Part shown: positions 55,301 through 62,931 of the stretch, one piece after another
Layout: every line of letters begins with the position of its first letter
Position numbering within the stretch: the stretch's first letter is position 1
DNA from: an uncultured Bacteroidales bacterium
GTDB lineage: Bacteria > Bacteroidota > Bacteroidia > Bacteroidales > Paludibacteraceae
DNA: 64,000 bases
Assembly: GCA_946187695.1 (NCBI GenBank)
Contig: CAMHSB010000002.1
Location: 124,001 to 188,000 of the forward strand
Direction: 5' to 3'
Made by a program: the position numbers and the translations under genes
The notes under the pieces: generated by a model
The model's input: the letters and a program-made list of their open reading frames with translations, nothing else
Told to the model about the DNA's origin: nothing
The model's database searches: none

Positions 55301-55789
55301 GCGGACACGGATTTTCGGCGCCGCACCGAACGTACCACTCACCGTTTGCACCGTCACACCGGCTGCACGACCATCGAGGCTGCGGCTGATATCCGCAATA
55401 CCGTCCAACTTTGTGTTCTCTGCATCGATCTTCGTCGCTGCACCTGAGAACAAACGTTTGTCCTGCTTGGCCATACCGGTTACGACCACTTCTTGAATCT
55501 TTTGTGTCTCCGTCTCCAGAGTCACTTTCATGTTGGGTTTCGCCGGGACTGTCACAGTTCTGTAACCCAAATACGAGATGACCAGCGACTTCTTCCCCTC
55601 AGGAACATTAATCTCAAAATGGCCATCAAAGTCTGTCACGGTTCCGATAGTCGTACCCTCGATCATAATGTTGGCGCCAATAACGCTTTCGTTATTCTCG
55701 TCGAGGATAATACCCGTCGCCTTAATCTGTGCCAATAAGCCGATCGGCAAAAAGCACAGGCAGACTAACAATACGTAAAATCGCTTCAT
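52388..55789 (-). CDS. SusC/RagA-family TonB-dependent transporter
   Basis: An 1133-residue outer-membrane TonB-dependent receptor. A signal peptide (to about 21) precedes a CarboxypepD_reg-like domain (KATGIILDENNESVIGANIMIEGT), a TonB-box/plug region (VVVTGMAKQDKRLFSGAATKI, IRVRGATSIYGTSNPIWVVDGVI) and the barrel ending FTLTVRLGF with the usual terminal aromatic. It imports a substrate captured by the SusD partner. First gene of a five-gene operon with a perfect promoter. Neither a sigma/anti-sigma pair nor a SusR-like regulator is nearby. Confidence 0.96.
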   Translation of the reverse strand: MKRFYVLLVCLCFLPIGLLAQIKATGIILDENNESVIGANIMIEGTTIGTVTDFDGHFEINVPEGKKSLVISYLGYRTVTVPAKPNMKVTLETETQKIQEVVVTGMAKQDKRLFSGAATKIDAENTKLDGIADISRSLDGRAAGVTVQTVSGTFGAAPKIRVRGATSIYGTSNPIWVVDGVIVESTANMGADDLSSGNAETLVSNAIAGLNPDDIESIQILKDGSATSIYGARAMAGVIVVTTKKGTAGKTTLNYTGEFTMRMKPSYSDYNISNSQEQMAIYQELRQKGWLEASNLNTTKNSGVYGKMFSLIDSYDPATGKYGLPNNESAINNYLRQAEYRNTDWFDLLFNTNVMMNHSLSFATGTERANFYSSASVLYDPGWYQKSGVQRYTGSAKASFELLPKGSKQGLTLRLNTSGSYIKQEAPGSVSQSTDPVTGAISRDFDINPFSYCMNSSRALDPNESYRRNYCGFNIFDELKQNYIDVTRTDVKFQGELVWKPIKGLEIAGLASVRYNHDELQHNIMDFSNQARAYRAGLGLDEGDVENDLIRDANEYLYTDPDVSGALPVSVLPDGGIIKDTHKRLLALDFRGTVSYNHGFANDGSEGDDHIVNFFAGVESNSTDRQDTWFQGWGYQYENGGIPSFDYKAFKQMKEEGTQYYENVNYYDRNLAFFATATYSYQSRYSVTGTIRYEGSNKLGHSAKARWLPTWNVSGVWNADAERFWRPTFGRWWTAASLKLSYSLTATRGPESVSNSLAIFEAYNPWRPLANVSETGIELVDLANSELTYEKKHEFNIGTHLGFIDDRINLDVDYFRRNNYDLIGPVQTSGVGGQITKYANDATMESQGIEIALSTVNVRLENFQWTSNLAFSHITNKITKLDSHDRAYTLLNGYGRQVDRPLYALYSIRFAGLTDEGLPTFYANKEGTELYTPENYGDINFQDFENLDYLKYEGTIDPTIDGGFSNEFTIFKNFKIGVFLTFRGGNKIRLNDLCNVYASEYNDISANMREMKNRWMVAGDEAKTTIPVIASKRQFETIDGLNYAYSAYNYSDVRVADGGFIRLKEVSLEYSFPQKWFEGQKAVSSFSAKISGTNLALLYADKKLNGQDPEFYSSGGVSSPVPRQFTLTVRLGF

Positions 55790-55848
55790 TTTATATTATA
55801 ATTTTTTAATATTGATTACACACGTACGCACAAACGCGAAAAATCGCG

Positions 55849-55880
55849 CAAAGGTACGACTTTTTTTCGATATGACCAAA
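55849..55880 (-). promoter_or_regulatory. Bacteroidetes-type promoter of the SusCD operon
   Basis: On the minus strand TTTG, a 20-bp spacer and TACCTTTG, a perfect match; leader of about 50 nt. Confidence 0.88.
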
Positions 55881-55918
55881 TTTTTAGGGGAAAAAATGCA
55901 AAAATTAATCCTTTTGTG

Positions 55919-57163
55919 TCAATTATATGTCAAAATGTAACGATTTTGATCGCAAAATAGATCATTTGCAACATCTTGAAGCGATTGCGCCGACGTTTGT
56001 GCAATTTTGGCAAAAGTCTCTTGCCATTCCGGTGCAGATCCGTGGTACAACATCGACTTGGCCATCGCCAAAGCGGAGTTCTCCTGGTTCTGTGCGGAGA
56101 TCGCCAACTGACCGCGTAACTGCTGCAGCGCGTGGTGTAAAGCGGAGTCGGATAGGGGCTTGGTGCGAAGGATTTCCTGTTCGTGCGCAATCAGTTCCAG
56201 GCTTTGCGTGTAGTCCTCCGGATCACACGCCCAATAGACGCACCAATAACCGGTGTCGCTCAAAGGCGTGTAGGTCGACTCGACCGTATAGACCAAGCCG
56301 CGCGATTCGCGCAGACTCAGGTTCAGCCGGCTGTTCAGACTCCCGCCGCCAAGGATATTATTGAGCAAAAAGAGCGCTAACTGTTTCTCGTGTCCCAAGG
56401 GGTACGCGCGTCCGCCTAACATCGCGTGCACCTGATGCGTGTGCTTTTTGAAAGACCGCTCCCGTTCAGCGGAATTTATTCCTAGGTTCCCAGGCAGCCT
56501 AGGATTCCTCGGATTCCTATTCAGGTTTCCGAATTCGCGCTCTGCGATACGGAATATCTTCTCCGGCTTCACGTTTCCCTGACAGAAAATGACCATTCGT
56601 TCCGGGGTGTAGTGTTCCGCCATCCAGCGGCGGGCATAGTCGGGTTTGGAACTGAGATGCCGCAGGGTCTTTCGCGTGCCTAAGATCGGCTGCGCCAGGC
56701 TGCTGCCGGCAAACACCAGGTTCTCAAAATCATCGTATATGAGTTCGCTCGGGCTGTCGTTGTAACTCTCGATCTCGTCCAGGATCACCATCCGCTCTTT
56801 GTCCGTCTCTTCCTTCTTGAAACTCGGTTCCAGCAGCATCTCGGCAATCAGATGCAGGGTCAGTTGGACGTGTTCGGCAAGGATGGCTGCATAGAAAGTG
56901 GTCTCCTCTTTGGTGGTATAAGCATTGATCTCGCCGCCGATACCTTCGATGGCGTGGATGATCTGTCGTGCCGAATGGTGATTCGTACCTTTGAATACGC
57001 AATGCTCGATGTAATGCGCCATGCCGTTTTCGGCCGGCTGTTCATCGCGCGTACCCGCACCTACCATCACCCCCACGTACGCTACCGGCGAGGGCGTCCA
57101 ACGGTGGACGATTTTCACACCATTTGGCAAAATATGGTAAAAAGTTTGCGAATTTTCTTGCAT
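55919..57163 (-). CDS. M16-family zinc metallopeptidase
   Basis: About 414 residues. The inverted zinc motif HYIEH (HxxEH, about residue 52) and the downstream acidic region KEETTFYAAILAEHVQLTL with the third ligand (E about 125) identify an active M16 peptidase of the processing-peptidase type; the C-terminal half is the inactive lobe (LNSRLNLSLRESRGLVYTVES). No signal peptide. The ORF track adds 28 residues that overlap the tRNA-Leu promoter; ATG 57163 (MQENSQTFYHILPNG) is the family start. A repeat-encoded segment NRNPRNPRLPGNLG sits in the inter-lobe region. Confidence 0.92.
   Translation of the reverse strand: MQENSQTFYHILPNGVKIVHRWTPSPVAYVGVMVGAGTRDEQPAENGMAHYIEHCVFKGTNHHSARQIIHAIEGIGGEINAYTTKEETTFYAAILAEHVQLTLHLIAEMLLEPSFKKEETDKERMVILDEIESYNDSPSELIYDDFENLVFAGSSLAQPILGTRKTLRHLSSKPDYARRWMAEHYTPERMVIFCQGNVKPEKIFRIAEREFGNLNRNPRNPRLPGNLGINSAERERSFKKHTHQVHAMLGGRAYPLGHEKQLALFLLNNILGGGSLNSRLNLSLRESRGLVYTVESTYTPLSDTGYWCVYWACDPEDYTQSLELIAHEQEILRTKPLSDSALHHALQQLRGQLAISAQNQENSALAMAKSMLYHGSAPEWQETFAKIAQTSAQSLQDVANDLFCDQNRYILTYN
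56480..56529. repeat. In-frame CCTAGGATTC-type repeat in M16 peptidase
   Basis: Degenerate copies of a 9-10-bp unit (CTAGGATTCC, CGGATTCCTA) encode NLNRNPRNPRLPGNLG on the minus strand, where family members have a shorter linker. Confidence 0.7.
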
Positions 57164-57188
57164 ATTCCAAAAAAAAGCAGTAATTTTG
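57158..57188 (+). promoter_or_regulatory. Bacteroidetes-type promoter of tRNA-Leu
   Basis: TTG, a 20-bp spacer and TAATTTTG on the plus strand; start near 57194, 47 nt before the tRNA. It overlaps the 5' end of the divergent M16 gene. Confidence 0.78.
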
Positions 57189-57240
57189 CAAAAATTTTTA
57201 GCTCGGGAGGACTTCGTGAGTCCGACCGAAGAGTAAGCGA

Positions 57241-57322
57241 GCGGCATTGGCGGAATTGGTAGACGCGCCAGACTTAGGATCTGGTTCCGAGAGGAGTGAA
57301 AGTTCGAGTCTTTTATGCCGCA
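57241..57322 (+). tRNA. tRNA-Leu (anticodon UAG)
   Basis: An 82-nt class II tRNA. Acceptor stem GCGGCAT/ATGCCGC with discriminator A, D-arm, anticodon stem CCAGA/TCTGG with loop CTTAGGA giving anticodon UAG, a long variable arm and a T-arm containing TTCGAGT. CCA is not encoded. Its 3' ten bases overlap the mazG stop codon on the opposite strand. Confidence 0.95.
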
Positions 57323-58083
57323 CGTTCCAGCGCTTTGGCTTCTTGCCAGAGCGCTTCCATTTCCTCCAGACTCATGTCCTGCAACTCGCGCCCCATCTCT
57401 TTCGCTTTCGCCTCCACGTAATTGAATCGTCGGATGAACTTGAGATTCGTCTGCTCCAGGGCATTATCGGGCTTCAGTTTGTACAGCCGCGCGGCATTGA
57501 TGATCGAGAAGAGCACATCCCCGAGTTCGGCTTCCGACGGGTCTTGTTCAAACTCCGCCATCTCTTCTTTCACCTTCTCCCAAACATCCTCGCGCTTCTT
57601 CCAGTCGAAGCCCACGTTCGCCACCTTGTCCTGTATCCGGTACGCCTTCACCAGACTCGGCAAACTATCCGGTATACCGCCTAACACGGTCTTGTTGCCG
57701 TCTTTCTCTTTCAGTTTCACCTGCTCCCACAGATGGCTTACCTCTTCCGCATTCGCGGCCGCCGCTTCGCCGTACACATGCGGGTGGCGGAAGATCAGTT
57801 TGTCGCTGATTCGGTTGCAAACGTCGGCGATATCGAACTCGCCTGTTTCGGAGCCCATCTTGGCGTAGAAAACGACATGCAACAGCACGTCCCCGAGTTC
57901 TTTGCTGATCTCGTTCATGTCGTGCCGACTGATGGCGGTTGCCAACTCGTAGGTCTCCTCGATCGTATTCTGACGCAGGCTGTCAAATGTCTGTTTTCGG
58001 TCCCAGGGACATTTCTCCCGCAGGTCGTCCATAATATCCAGCAGCCGCTCGAAAGCTTTTAGTTGTTCTTCTCTACGGCTCAT
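57313..58083 (-). CDS. mazG: Nucleoside triphosphate pyrophosphohydrolase MazG
   Basis: A 256-residue house-cleaning NTP pyrophosphatase with the characteristic N-terminus LDIMDDLREKCPWDRKQTF and two MazG repeats, each with EE..EL/ELGDVL motifs (EETYELATAI, KELGDVLLHVVFYAK; EAELGDVLFSIIN). It hydrolyses noncanonical NTPs to NMP and PPi. The start overlaps the lpxH-like stop by about 11 nt and agrees with the family. The C-terminus (ALERAA) is encoded on the complement of the tRNA-Leu acceptor stem, a convergent overlap of 10 bp. Confidence 0.96.
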   Translation of the reverse strand: MSRREEQLKAFERLLDIMDDLREKCPWDRKQTFDSLRQNTIEETYELATAISRHDMNEISKELGDVLLHVVFYAKMGSETGEFDIADVCNRISDKLIFRHPHVYGEAAAANAEEVSHLWEQVKLKEKDGNKTVLGGIPDSLPSLVKAYRIQDKVANVGFDWKKREDVWEKVKEEMAEFEQDPSEAELGDVLFSIINAARLYKLKPDNALEQTNLKFIRRFNYVEAKAKEMGRELQDMSLEEMEALWQEAKALERAA

Positions 58084-58861
58084 AGGTGTGCATGGTTAAC
58101 TGACCTTTATGGTCCAATTTGGCATAGGTCCATTGTTTGAAAGTGTCGCCGAGAATAACCACCCGCGCACCGGTCTCCAATTGTAGATCCAACTCGATAT
58201 GCCGATGGCCGAAGATATAGTAATCGCGGTGGTTGTTCTGTTTCTCCTGGTCCTTGGCAAACAGCACCAGTTCCTCTTTGTGCTCCCCTTTGTACGGGCA
58301 GGGATTAGCCAACTCTTTCAACCGGCTTTTCTTCGCCCAACTGTACCCCAGACGGTTGCCCCATCGCGGCGGAAGGCAACGGAAACAGAACTGCAGGAAG
58401 GGATTGCGGAAGACTTCGCGCAGGAACATGAAATGTTGTATTTTCTTGCGCACTCGGCTCGGATAATAAGTCATCCAGTCGCGCGGCAGCAAGCCGTCGC
58501 CATGCGCCAGAAAGAGCGTTTTGCCGTATCGCGAGATAGTGCACGAATCGTAATGGATCTCGGCACCCGTTAACTGTTGCAAGCCGCCGAACGTCCACAG
58601 ATCGTGGTTGCCGGTAAAGATATGAATATGAATACCTTTCTTGGTTAACTTACGCAACTCCTGGCAGAAAGGATGGTATTGGCGTTTGCTCTTGTCGTGC
58701 ACGAAATACTCCATCCAGAAATCGAACATGTCGCCCAGCATGTAGATCGACACGGCATCCTTGCTCATCTCTTCCAGCAAGTCAATCAACTTCTTCTGTT
58801 GCGCATACCCGCGCTCTATCGCCCAACTTCCCAAGTGGGCATCACTCAAAAAATATATCAT
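58073..58861 (-). CDS. lpxH: UDP-2,3-diacylglucosamine diphosphatase, LpxH-like metallophosphoesterase
   Basis: About 262 residues of the calcineurin-like phosphoesterase fold: SDAHLG (D.H), GDMFDFW (GD), GNHDLW (GNH), LAHGDGL and GHRH metal motifs are all present. The DxH/GDxFDxW set is typical of the LpxH family, which makes lipid X in lipid A synthesis; LpxH-like proteins in Bacteroidetes have this length. ATG 58861 overlaps the upstream stop as ATGA and removes the 17 extra residues of the ORF track. Confidence 0.9.
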   Translation of the reverse strand: MIYFLSDAHLGSWAIERGYAQQKKLIDLLEEMSKDAVSIYMLGDMFDFWMEYFVHDKSKRQYHPFCQELRKLTKKGIHIHIFTGNHDLWTFGGLQQLTGAEIHYDSCTISRYGKTLFLAHGDGLLPRDWMTYYPSRVRKKIQHFMFLREVFRNPFLQFCFRCLPPRWGNRLGYSWAKKSRLKELANPCPYKGEHKEELVLFAKDQEKQNNHRDYYIFGHRHIELDLQLETGARVVILGDTFKQWTYAKLDHKGQLTMHTYEP

Positions 58862-59172
58862 AAAAATCCTAATTCCAGTTTGGCTTCTTCTGACATCATA
58901 TCCTTCGTCCACTCAGGCTCAAAGACGATCGTAACGTTCACGTCCTTGATGCCATCCACACTTCCTACTTTCTGCCGGATATCCTCCACGATAAAGTCGC
59001 CGGCAGGACACGACGGCGCCGTGAGCGTCATCGTGATATCGCATACTCCGTCATCCTTCACCTCAATACCGTAGATCAAGCCCAAGTCATACACGTTCAC
59101 CGGTATCTCGGGATCAAAAACGGTCTTCAGCATCTTCAGAATGGCCTCTTCTCTTTCCAAAAACTCATTCAT
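58858..59172 (-). CDS. MIP18/DUF59 family iron-sulfur assembly protein
   Basis: A 104-residue protein with the DUF59 pattern: VFDPEIPVNVYDLGLIYGIEV, then TLTAPSCPAGDFI with the conserved Cys and a VTIVFEPEWTKDMMSEEAKLELG end. Members (SufT, PaaD-like) help deliver Fe-S clusters. It is the first gene of a three-gene operon with lpxH and mazG. Confidence 0.93.
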   Translation of the reverse strand: MNEFLEREEAILKMLKTVFDPEIPVNVYDLGLIYGIEVKDDGVCDITMTLTAPSCPAGDFIVEDIRQKVGSVDGIKDVNVTIVFEPEWTKDMMSEEAKLELGFL

Positions 59173-59200
59173 CTTTTTCTTTCAGCCGATAAAGCGGCTG

Positions 59201-59232
59201 CAAAGGTACTGCTTTTTTTCGAGATATACAAA
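59201..59232 (-). promoter_or_regulatory. Bacteroidetes-type promoter of the DUF59-lpxH-mazG operon
   Basis: On the minus strand TTTG, a 20-bp spacer and TACCTTTG. The 20-30-nt leader holds a small hairpin (CAGCCG/CGGCTG). Confidence 0.85.
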
Positions 59233-59239
59233 TTTTTCG

Positions 59240-60508
59240 TCAAAAAAATGAGGGTATGCAGAAATGCATCGCTTCTTTTGTGATCGGGTGAATAAATCCG
59301 ATCTCCGCCGCATGGAGCATCAAACGTTCACCGGCTGTACCATATAACCGATCGCCCACGATGGGTGCGTTGAGACCTTCGGGATGTGCGGCATGTACCC
59401 GTAACTGGTGCGTGCGGCCTGTGAGCGGATAAAAATCCACGAGCACCGTTCCGTTGTCCCGTCTTTCCCGAATCATATACTTCGTGAGCGCCACTTTGCC
59501 GTGCTCTCGATCCACCATCTGTCGCGGCCGGTCATAGGGATTCGGTAAAAGGGGTAGGGGGATCTCTCCTTCACTCTTTAATTCTTTCACTCTTTCATTC
59601 ATTACGCAAACAGCCTCATATCGCTTGGGTATATCTCGCCTTTGGAAATAGGCTTGCAGTTCCTTATAGACTTCGGGGCTCTTTGCCAGCACGAGTAGGC
59701 CGCTTGTATCCTGATCCAGACGATGAACCGGTTTGGCGTGAAGCAGACTTTCTACCGAAGGCTCCTCGTTTTTGCCCGGCACAGACAGCATTCCTGCCGG
59801 TTTATTGACGACCATCAGATAATCGTCCTCGAAAAGGATCTCCGGCTTCTTCCAATCTTCAATCTTCAATCTCCAATCTTCAATTTCCAATCCTTCCAAC
59901 ATGTGACGAAGGATTGGAACACACTTCCCTGAACAGGGTGCATAGAACGCTCCTTCTTGCCGTATCTCCGTCTTCGAAGGTGCACCTACCCAGAACTCCG
60001 CCAGCGACAAGGGTTTCAATCCGTGCGTCAACGCATATTGCAGCAACTTCGGCGCACAGCATTCGCCTGCACCCGACGGCGGCATTCTTAATTCGTAATT
60101 TTTAATTTTTAATTTGGAAGAAAACCATTCCTCTGCAGGGATGATTGGTTTTTCTTCTTTGAATATCTCCAGCAGGTTCTTTGTCTCGCCCCTTCCGTTC
60201 ACAAATTGATAGTTCGCAAAGAGCAATCGCTGCAGCCGTCTTGACTCCTCTTTGCTGGTGCCGATCGGTTCTTCCGTCATCTCATAGACCGGTGGCACGA
60301 AACCCTCATGGTGATACGAGCCGTCCAGTTTGGCGGAGAACGCCGCCAGATATCCGCCATCATACACCAGCACGCCGAACATCTTGCCGCAACGATGTAA
60401 CTCGCTCTCCGGGTGCATGATCATATAGGCATGCACCTTCTCGATGAGCTCGTTAGCCGCTTCTTGCGCCTCCGGACTCGGCGGTATGACAAAGGGGTTG
60501 ACCATCAT
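59240..60508 (-). CDS. RluA-family pseudouridine synthase with N-terminal extension
   Basis: About 422 residues. The C-terminal about 210 residues are the RluA catalytic domain: VHRLDQDTSGLLVLAK (catalytic Asp in RLDQDTSG), GRTHQLRVHAAHPEGLNAPIVGD and LMLHA. The N-terminal half (FVIPPSPEAQEAANELIEKVHAYMI...FGVLVYDGGYLAAFSAKLDG) is an extension seen in Bacteroidetes homologues. Three minisatellites are inserted in frame: KLKIKNYELR, GLEIEDWRLKIEDWK and NERVKELKSEG. The last lies inside the catalytic domain in an exposed loop. The preferred start ATG 60508 overlaps the upstream TAA by one base (TAATG). Confidence 0.92.
   Translation of the reverse strand: MMVNPFVIPPSPEAQEAANELIEKVHAYMIMHPESELHRCGKMFGVLVYDGGYLAAFSAKLDGSYHHEGFVPPVYEMTEEPIGTSKEESRRLQRLLFANYQFVNGRGETKNLLEIFKEEKPIIPAEEWFSSKLKIKNYELRMPPSGAGECCAPKLLQYALTHGLKPLSLAEFWVGAPSKTEIRQEGAFYAPCSGKCVPILRHMLEGLEIEDWRLKIEDWKKPEILFEDDYLMVVNKPAGMLSVPGKNEEPSVESLLHAKPVHRLDQDTSGLLVLAKSPEVYKELQAYFQRRDIPKRYEAVCVMNERVKELKSEGEIPLPLLPNPYDRPRQMVDREHGKVALTKYMIRERRDNGTVLVDFYPLTGRTHQLRVHAAHPEGLNAPIVGDRLYGTAGERLMLHAAEIGFIHPITKEAMHFCIPSFF
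59570..59605. repeat. In-frame TTCACTCT minisatellite in RluA-type gene
   Basis: About four units of ATTCTTTCACTCTTT type encode NERVKELKSEGE on the minus strand, a loop in the catalytic domain. Confidence 0.75.
59850..59895. repeat. In-frame CAATCTT/CAATCTC minisatellite in RluA-type gene
   Basis: Six 7-bp units encode LEIEDWRLKIEDWK on the minus strand. Same unit as in the DAHP synthase linker at 18574, 41 kb away. Confidence 0.88.
60085..60117. repeat. In-frame TTTTTAA-unit minisatellite in RluA-type gene
   Basis: Four units of TAATTTT type encode KLKIKNYEL on the minus strand, in the N-terminal extension. Confidence 0.8.
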
Positions 60509-61785
60509 TAGAAAAGACGTAATTGGCGGTCTTGGAAGATCTGATAACCCACCTCGCAGTTGATGCACTCGTGGTGCTGGCAGTAGTTCTGATACAGATG
60601 CAGCAGCGCCTGCGTGTCGGCAGCGTTGTGGATGGTTTGCCCCAACACACGCCATTGGCGAACGATGGTGTTGTTCTCCGGCGCAATCTGCTCCATGAGT
60701 CGCATTGCCTCTTCCGCTGCAGCGGGGTTATTACGATGGCGCGCGTACGCGTATTTATAAGGAATGACAGTGTTAATCAACAGAATATCAATGCTGCTGC
60801 GCCCCACCGGTTTAGGAATAATCGTTCCGTTAGGATAAGAACCGGAGCAAGCCATCCATTCGGGTGATACCTCAAACAGCGGCACAAGTTCTTTCAGATC
60901 GTCGGTGTCGAGTATTTTACTGAGCAGCGATTCCGATTGGTATAGCAACTGCGCAAACTGGCGAATCCGCAACTCCGGACTGTTTTGTGGCCGTAAGCGG
61001 GCGTGCTTCCAAATCGACCCGTCCATCGGTGTCAAACTGAACTTCGTACGTAAAAACTCGTACTCCTTGGCGAGTGCCGTGTCGTCGCCGATTAAGCCTG
61101 CTTGACCCAGTAACAAAGCCGTCAACTGAAACAGATTATTCCGGTGTTTCTGCAGATAGGATAGGGGCGTGTTGATCGCTAGTTGCTCGAACGGCAGGCT
61201 GTTGGTGTGAAAACCGAAATTGCGTGCCAACGAGATATAGAGTGCGTGCTCCCAGCTGCCCTTGGTGATCTCCAAAAGCCTTTCAATCGAAGCTCGTTTG
61301 CATTCCAAACGCTTGTGCAGCAGGCTCTTACGCCAACCTTCCGTCAGCAACAGCGGATCGCGCAATAACTGCTCCGCACAACCGATTCGGCTGATTGCAC
61401 TATCCATCTGTTGCGCCGCTGCAAACAGGTCCGTTAGGTAGTCCTTGTCACTCGGATACTGCAACTCACATTGCGGCACGAGTTCGCCGCGGGAGTTGTA
61501 GATCGGTTTGTCGGCCGTGCGCACGACGTGCAGGATAACATTGTCGTACGCGCTGTCCAGATGGTGACGATGGCGCAACCAATCGCCGGAGCACACGTGG
61601 ATCTCGATGTTGCCGATCCATTCCTTTCCGTCTATCCGCACTCGCGCATGGCTGTAGTCAGGTCCCGCATCGCGGTTATGCTCCCCGACCGACAGAATCT
61701 CCACCGTCCGTCCATCCGTTGTTTGCTGTGCAAATCCCGCCCACAGACAATGCTCCCATATGTAATGTAAAACAATCTCCGGCAT
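60508..61785 (-). CDS. DUF2851 family protein
   Basis: About 425 residues, cytoplasmic, with the N-terminus MPEIVLHYIWEHCLW and the early motif NRDAGPDYSHARVRIDGKEWIGNIEIHVCSGDW. The latter is the signature of DUF2851, a Bacteroidetes-specific family related to restriction-endonuclease-like folds by its acidic core; the activity is unknown. The start is moved to 61785, just after a consensus promoter; the ORF-track start (61848) lies upstream of that promoter. Two-gene operon with the pseudouridine synthase. Confidence 0.88.
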   Translation of the reverse strand: MPEIVLHYIWEHCLWAGFAQQTTDGRTVEILSVGEHNRDAGPDYSHARVRIDGKEWIGNIEIHVCSGDWLRHRHHLDSAYDNVILHVVRTADKPIYNSRGELVPQCELQYPSDKDYLTDLFAAAQQMDSAISRIGCAEQLLRDPLLLTEGWRKSLLHKRLECKRASIERLLEITKGSWEHALYISLARNFGFHTNSLPFEQLAINTPLSYLQKHRNNLFQLTALLLGQAGLIGDDTALAKEYEFLRTKFSLTPMDGSIWKHARLRPQNSPELRIRQFAQLLYQSESLLSKILDTDDLKELVPLFEVSPEWMACSGSYPNGTIIPKPVGRSSIDILLINTVIPYKYAYARHRNNPAAAEEAMRLMEQIAPENNTIVRQWRVLGQTIHNAADTQALLHLYQNYCQHHECINCEVGYQIFQDRQLRLF

Positions 61786-61806
61786 AGCGATCTTTCTTTT
61801 CGGCTG

Positions 61807-61837
61807 CAAAATTACAAAAAAAATCCCACATATGCAA
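61807..61837 (-). promoter_or_regulatory. Bacteroidetes-type promoter of the DUF2851-RluA operon
   Basis: On the minus strand TTG, a 20-bp spacer and TAATTTTG; start about 15 nt before ATG 61785. Confidence 0.8.
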
Positions 61838-62042
61838 GATTTTTGCAAAAATAATCGTGCCCTTGCGGCTTTCTTTCTCGCGGTTTACCGCACCAACAAG
61901 CCGCGAACGAAGAGAGCACCTTATTAAAGGGGGAAAAGCTTAATAAACAAAGTCCGTGAGTGTAACGAAATCCTTATGGGGAAAAAGCAAAAGAAAAGGT
62001 AAAGACAAAAAGTTGTGTGAATCTGTGAATGTGTGAATCAAG

Positions 62043-62071
62043 AAAAACACCACGCTTTTGGTGGCGTGGTG
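62043..62071 (-). terminator. Terminator of the LRR lipoprotein operon
   Basis: On the minus strand a perfect 8-bp stem CACCACGC/GCGTGGTG with an 8-nt loop and a following T-run. Between it and the DUF2851 promoter (61838-62042) I see no gene. Confidence 0.85.
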
Positions 62072-62085
62072 CTCAACGAGATTCT

Positions 62086-62907
62086 TTAATTCATTTCTCG
62101 AATAGTAGAAAAATTTTTCCAACCGGCGGTCTTTTTATAAACCGATGCAGAGCCCTTAGGGACATACAACTCGCAGTTGGTAATTGTAAATGCTTCACAA
62201 TTACTGCCCTTCGAAGTAATAGTTGGAGGTTCTGTTGAATAACAATAAACATAAGACTTTGAGGTTGGATAATTTCTTCTTTCGAATGCAGCATAGCCAA
62301 TTTGTTTTACACCACTCTCAATATTCAGTCTCGTCCAATAGTAGCATTCTTCAAATGCACATTCGCCCATCTGTTCAACACTTCCCGGTATGGTGATAGT
62401 CGTACACTTTCTACAACCGCTAAATGCATGAGACTCTATTTTCTTTATTCCGTTGCACAAAGTCATTTTCTCCATATTGTAGCACATACGGAATGCATTG
62501 AATCCTACTTTCTCCACGCATCCCGGAATATAAACTGACTTCACGTTTTTATTATAGAATGCGCTTTCGCCTATAGCAGTCACAGCAAATTCAGCACCAT
62601 CATATGTTACAACGGCAGGGATTACGACCTCACCTTCGTACGGTGAGTCTGCATTATTTTGACTTGCAACTCGTTTCGGAACTGCAGACGATGATGCAGT
62701 ATATCCCTCCTTCTCAAGTTCCACCGTGTAGGGGTTAAAGTTATTTGTGATTTTGTAATAATAACCGTTGATGCAAATTACATCACCGATGTTGCCGTGT
62801 TGCACGTTTGCAGACGGCTCTGGGTCATTGTTGTCATTACTGCCAGGCTGGCAACCGAACAACACTAATGAGAGTGCTACTAAACCAAATAATCTAAATG
62901 TTTTCAT
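62086..62907 (-). CDS. BspA-like leucine-rich repeat lipoprotein
   Basis: A 273-residue surface lipoprotein (signal ending LVLFGC). After a short linker and a beta strand region come about five LRR_5/BspA-type repeats (VTAIGESAFYNKNVKSVYIPGCVEKVGFNAFRMCYNMEKMTLC, SHAFSGCRKCTTITIPGSVEQMGECAFEEC), and the protein ends with the usual cap ELYVPKGSASVYKKTAGWKNFSTIRE. Such proteins act in adhesion to host or other bacteria. It is 24 nt after the membrane-protein gene. Confidence 0.9.
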   Translation of the reverse strand: MKTFRLFGLVALSLVLFGCQPGSNDNNDPEPSANVQHGNIGDVICINGYYYKITNNFNPYTVELEKEGYTASSSAVPKRVASQNNADSPYEGEVVIPAVVTYDGAEFAVTAIGESAFYNKNVKSVYIPGCVEKVGFNAFRMCYNMEKMTLCNGIKKIESHAFSGCRKCTTITIPGSVEQMGECAFEECYYWTRLNIESGVKQIGYAAFERRNYPTSKSYVYCYSTEPPTITSKGSNCEAFTITNCELYVPKGSASVYKKTAGWKNFSTIREMN

Positions 62908-62931
62908 ATTATATGTTTTTTTAATTAACTA

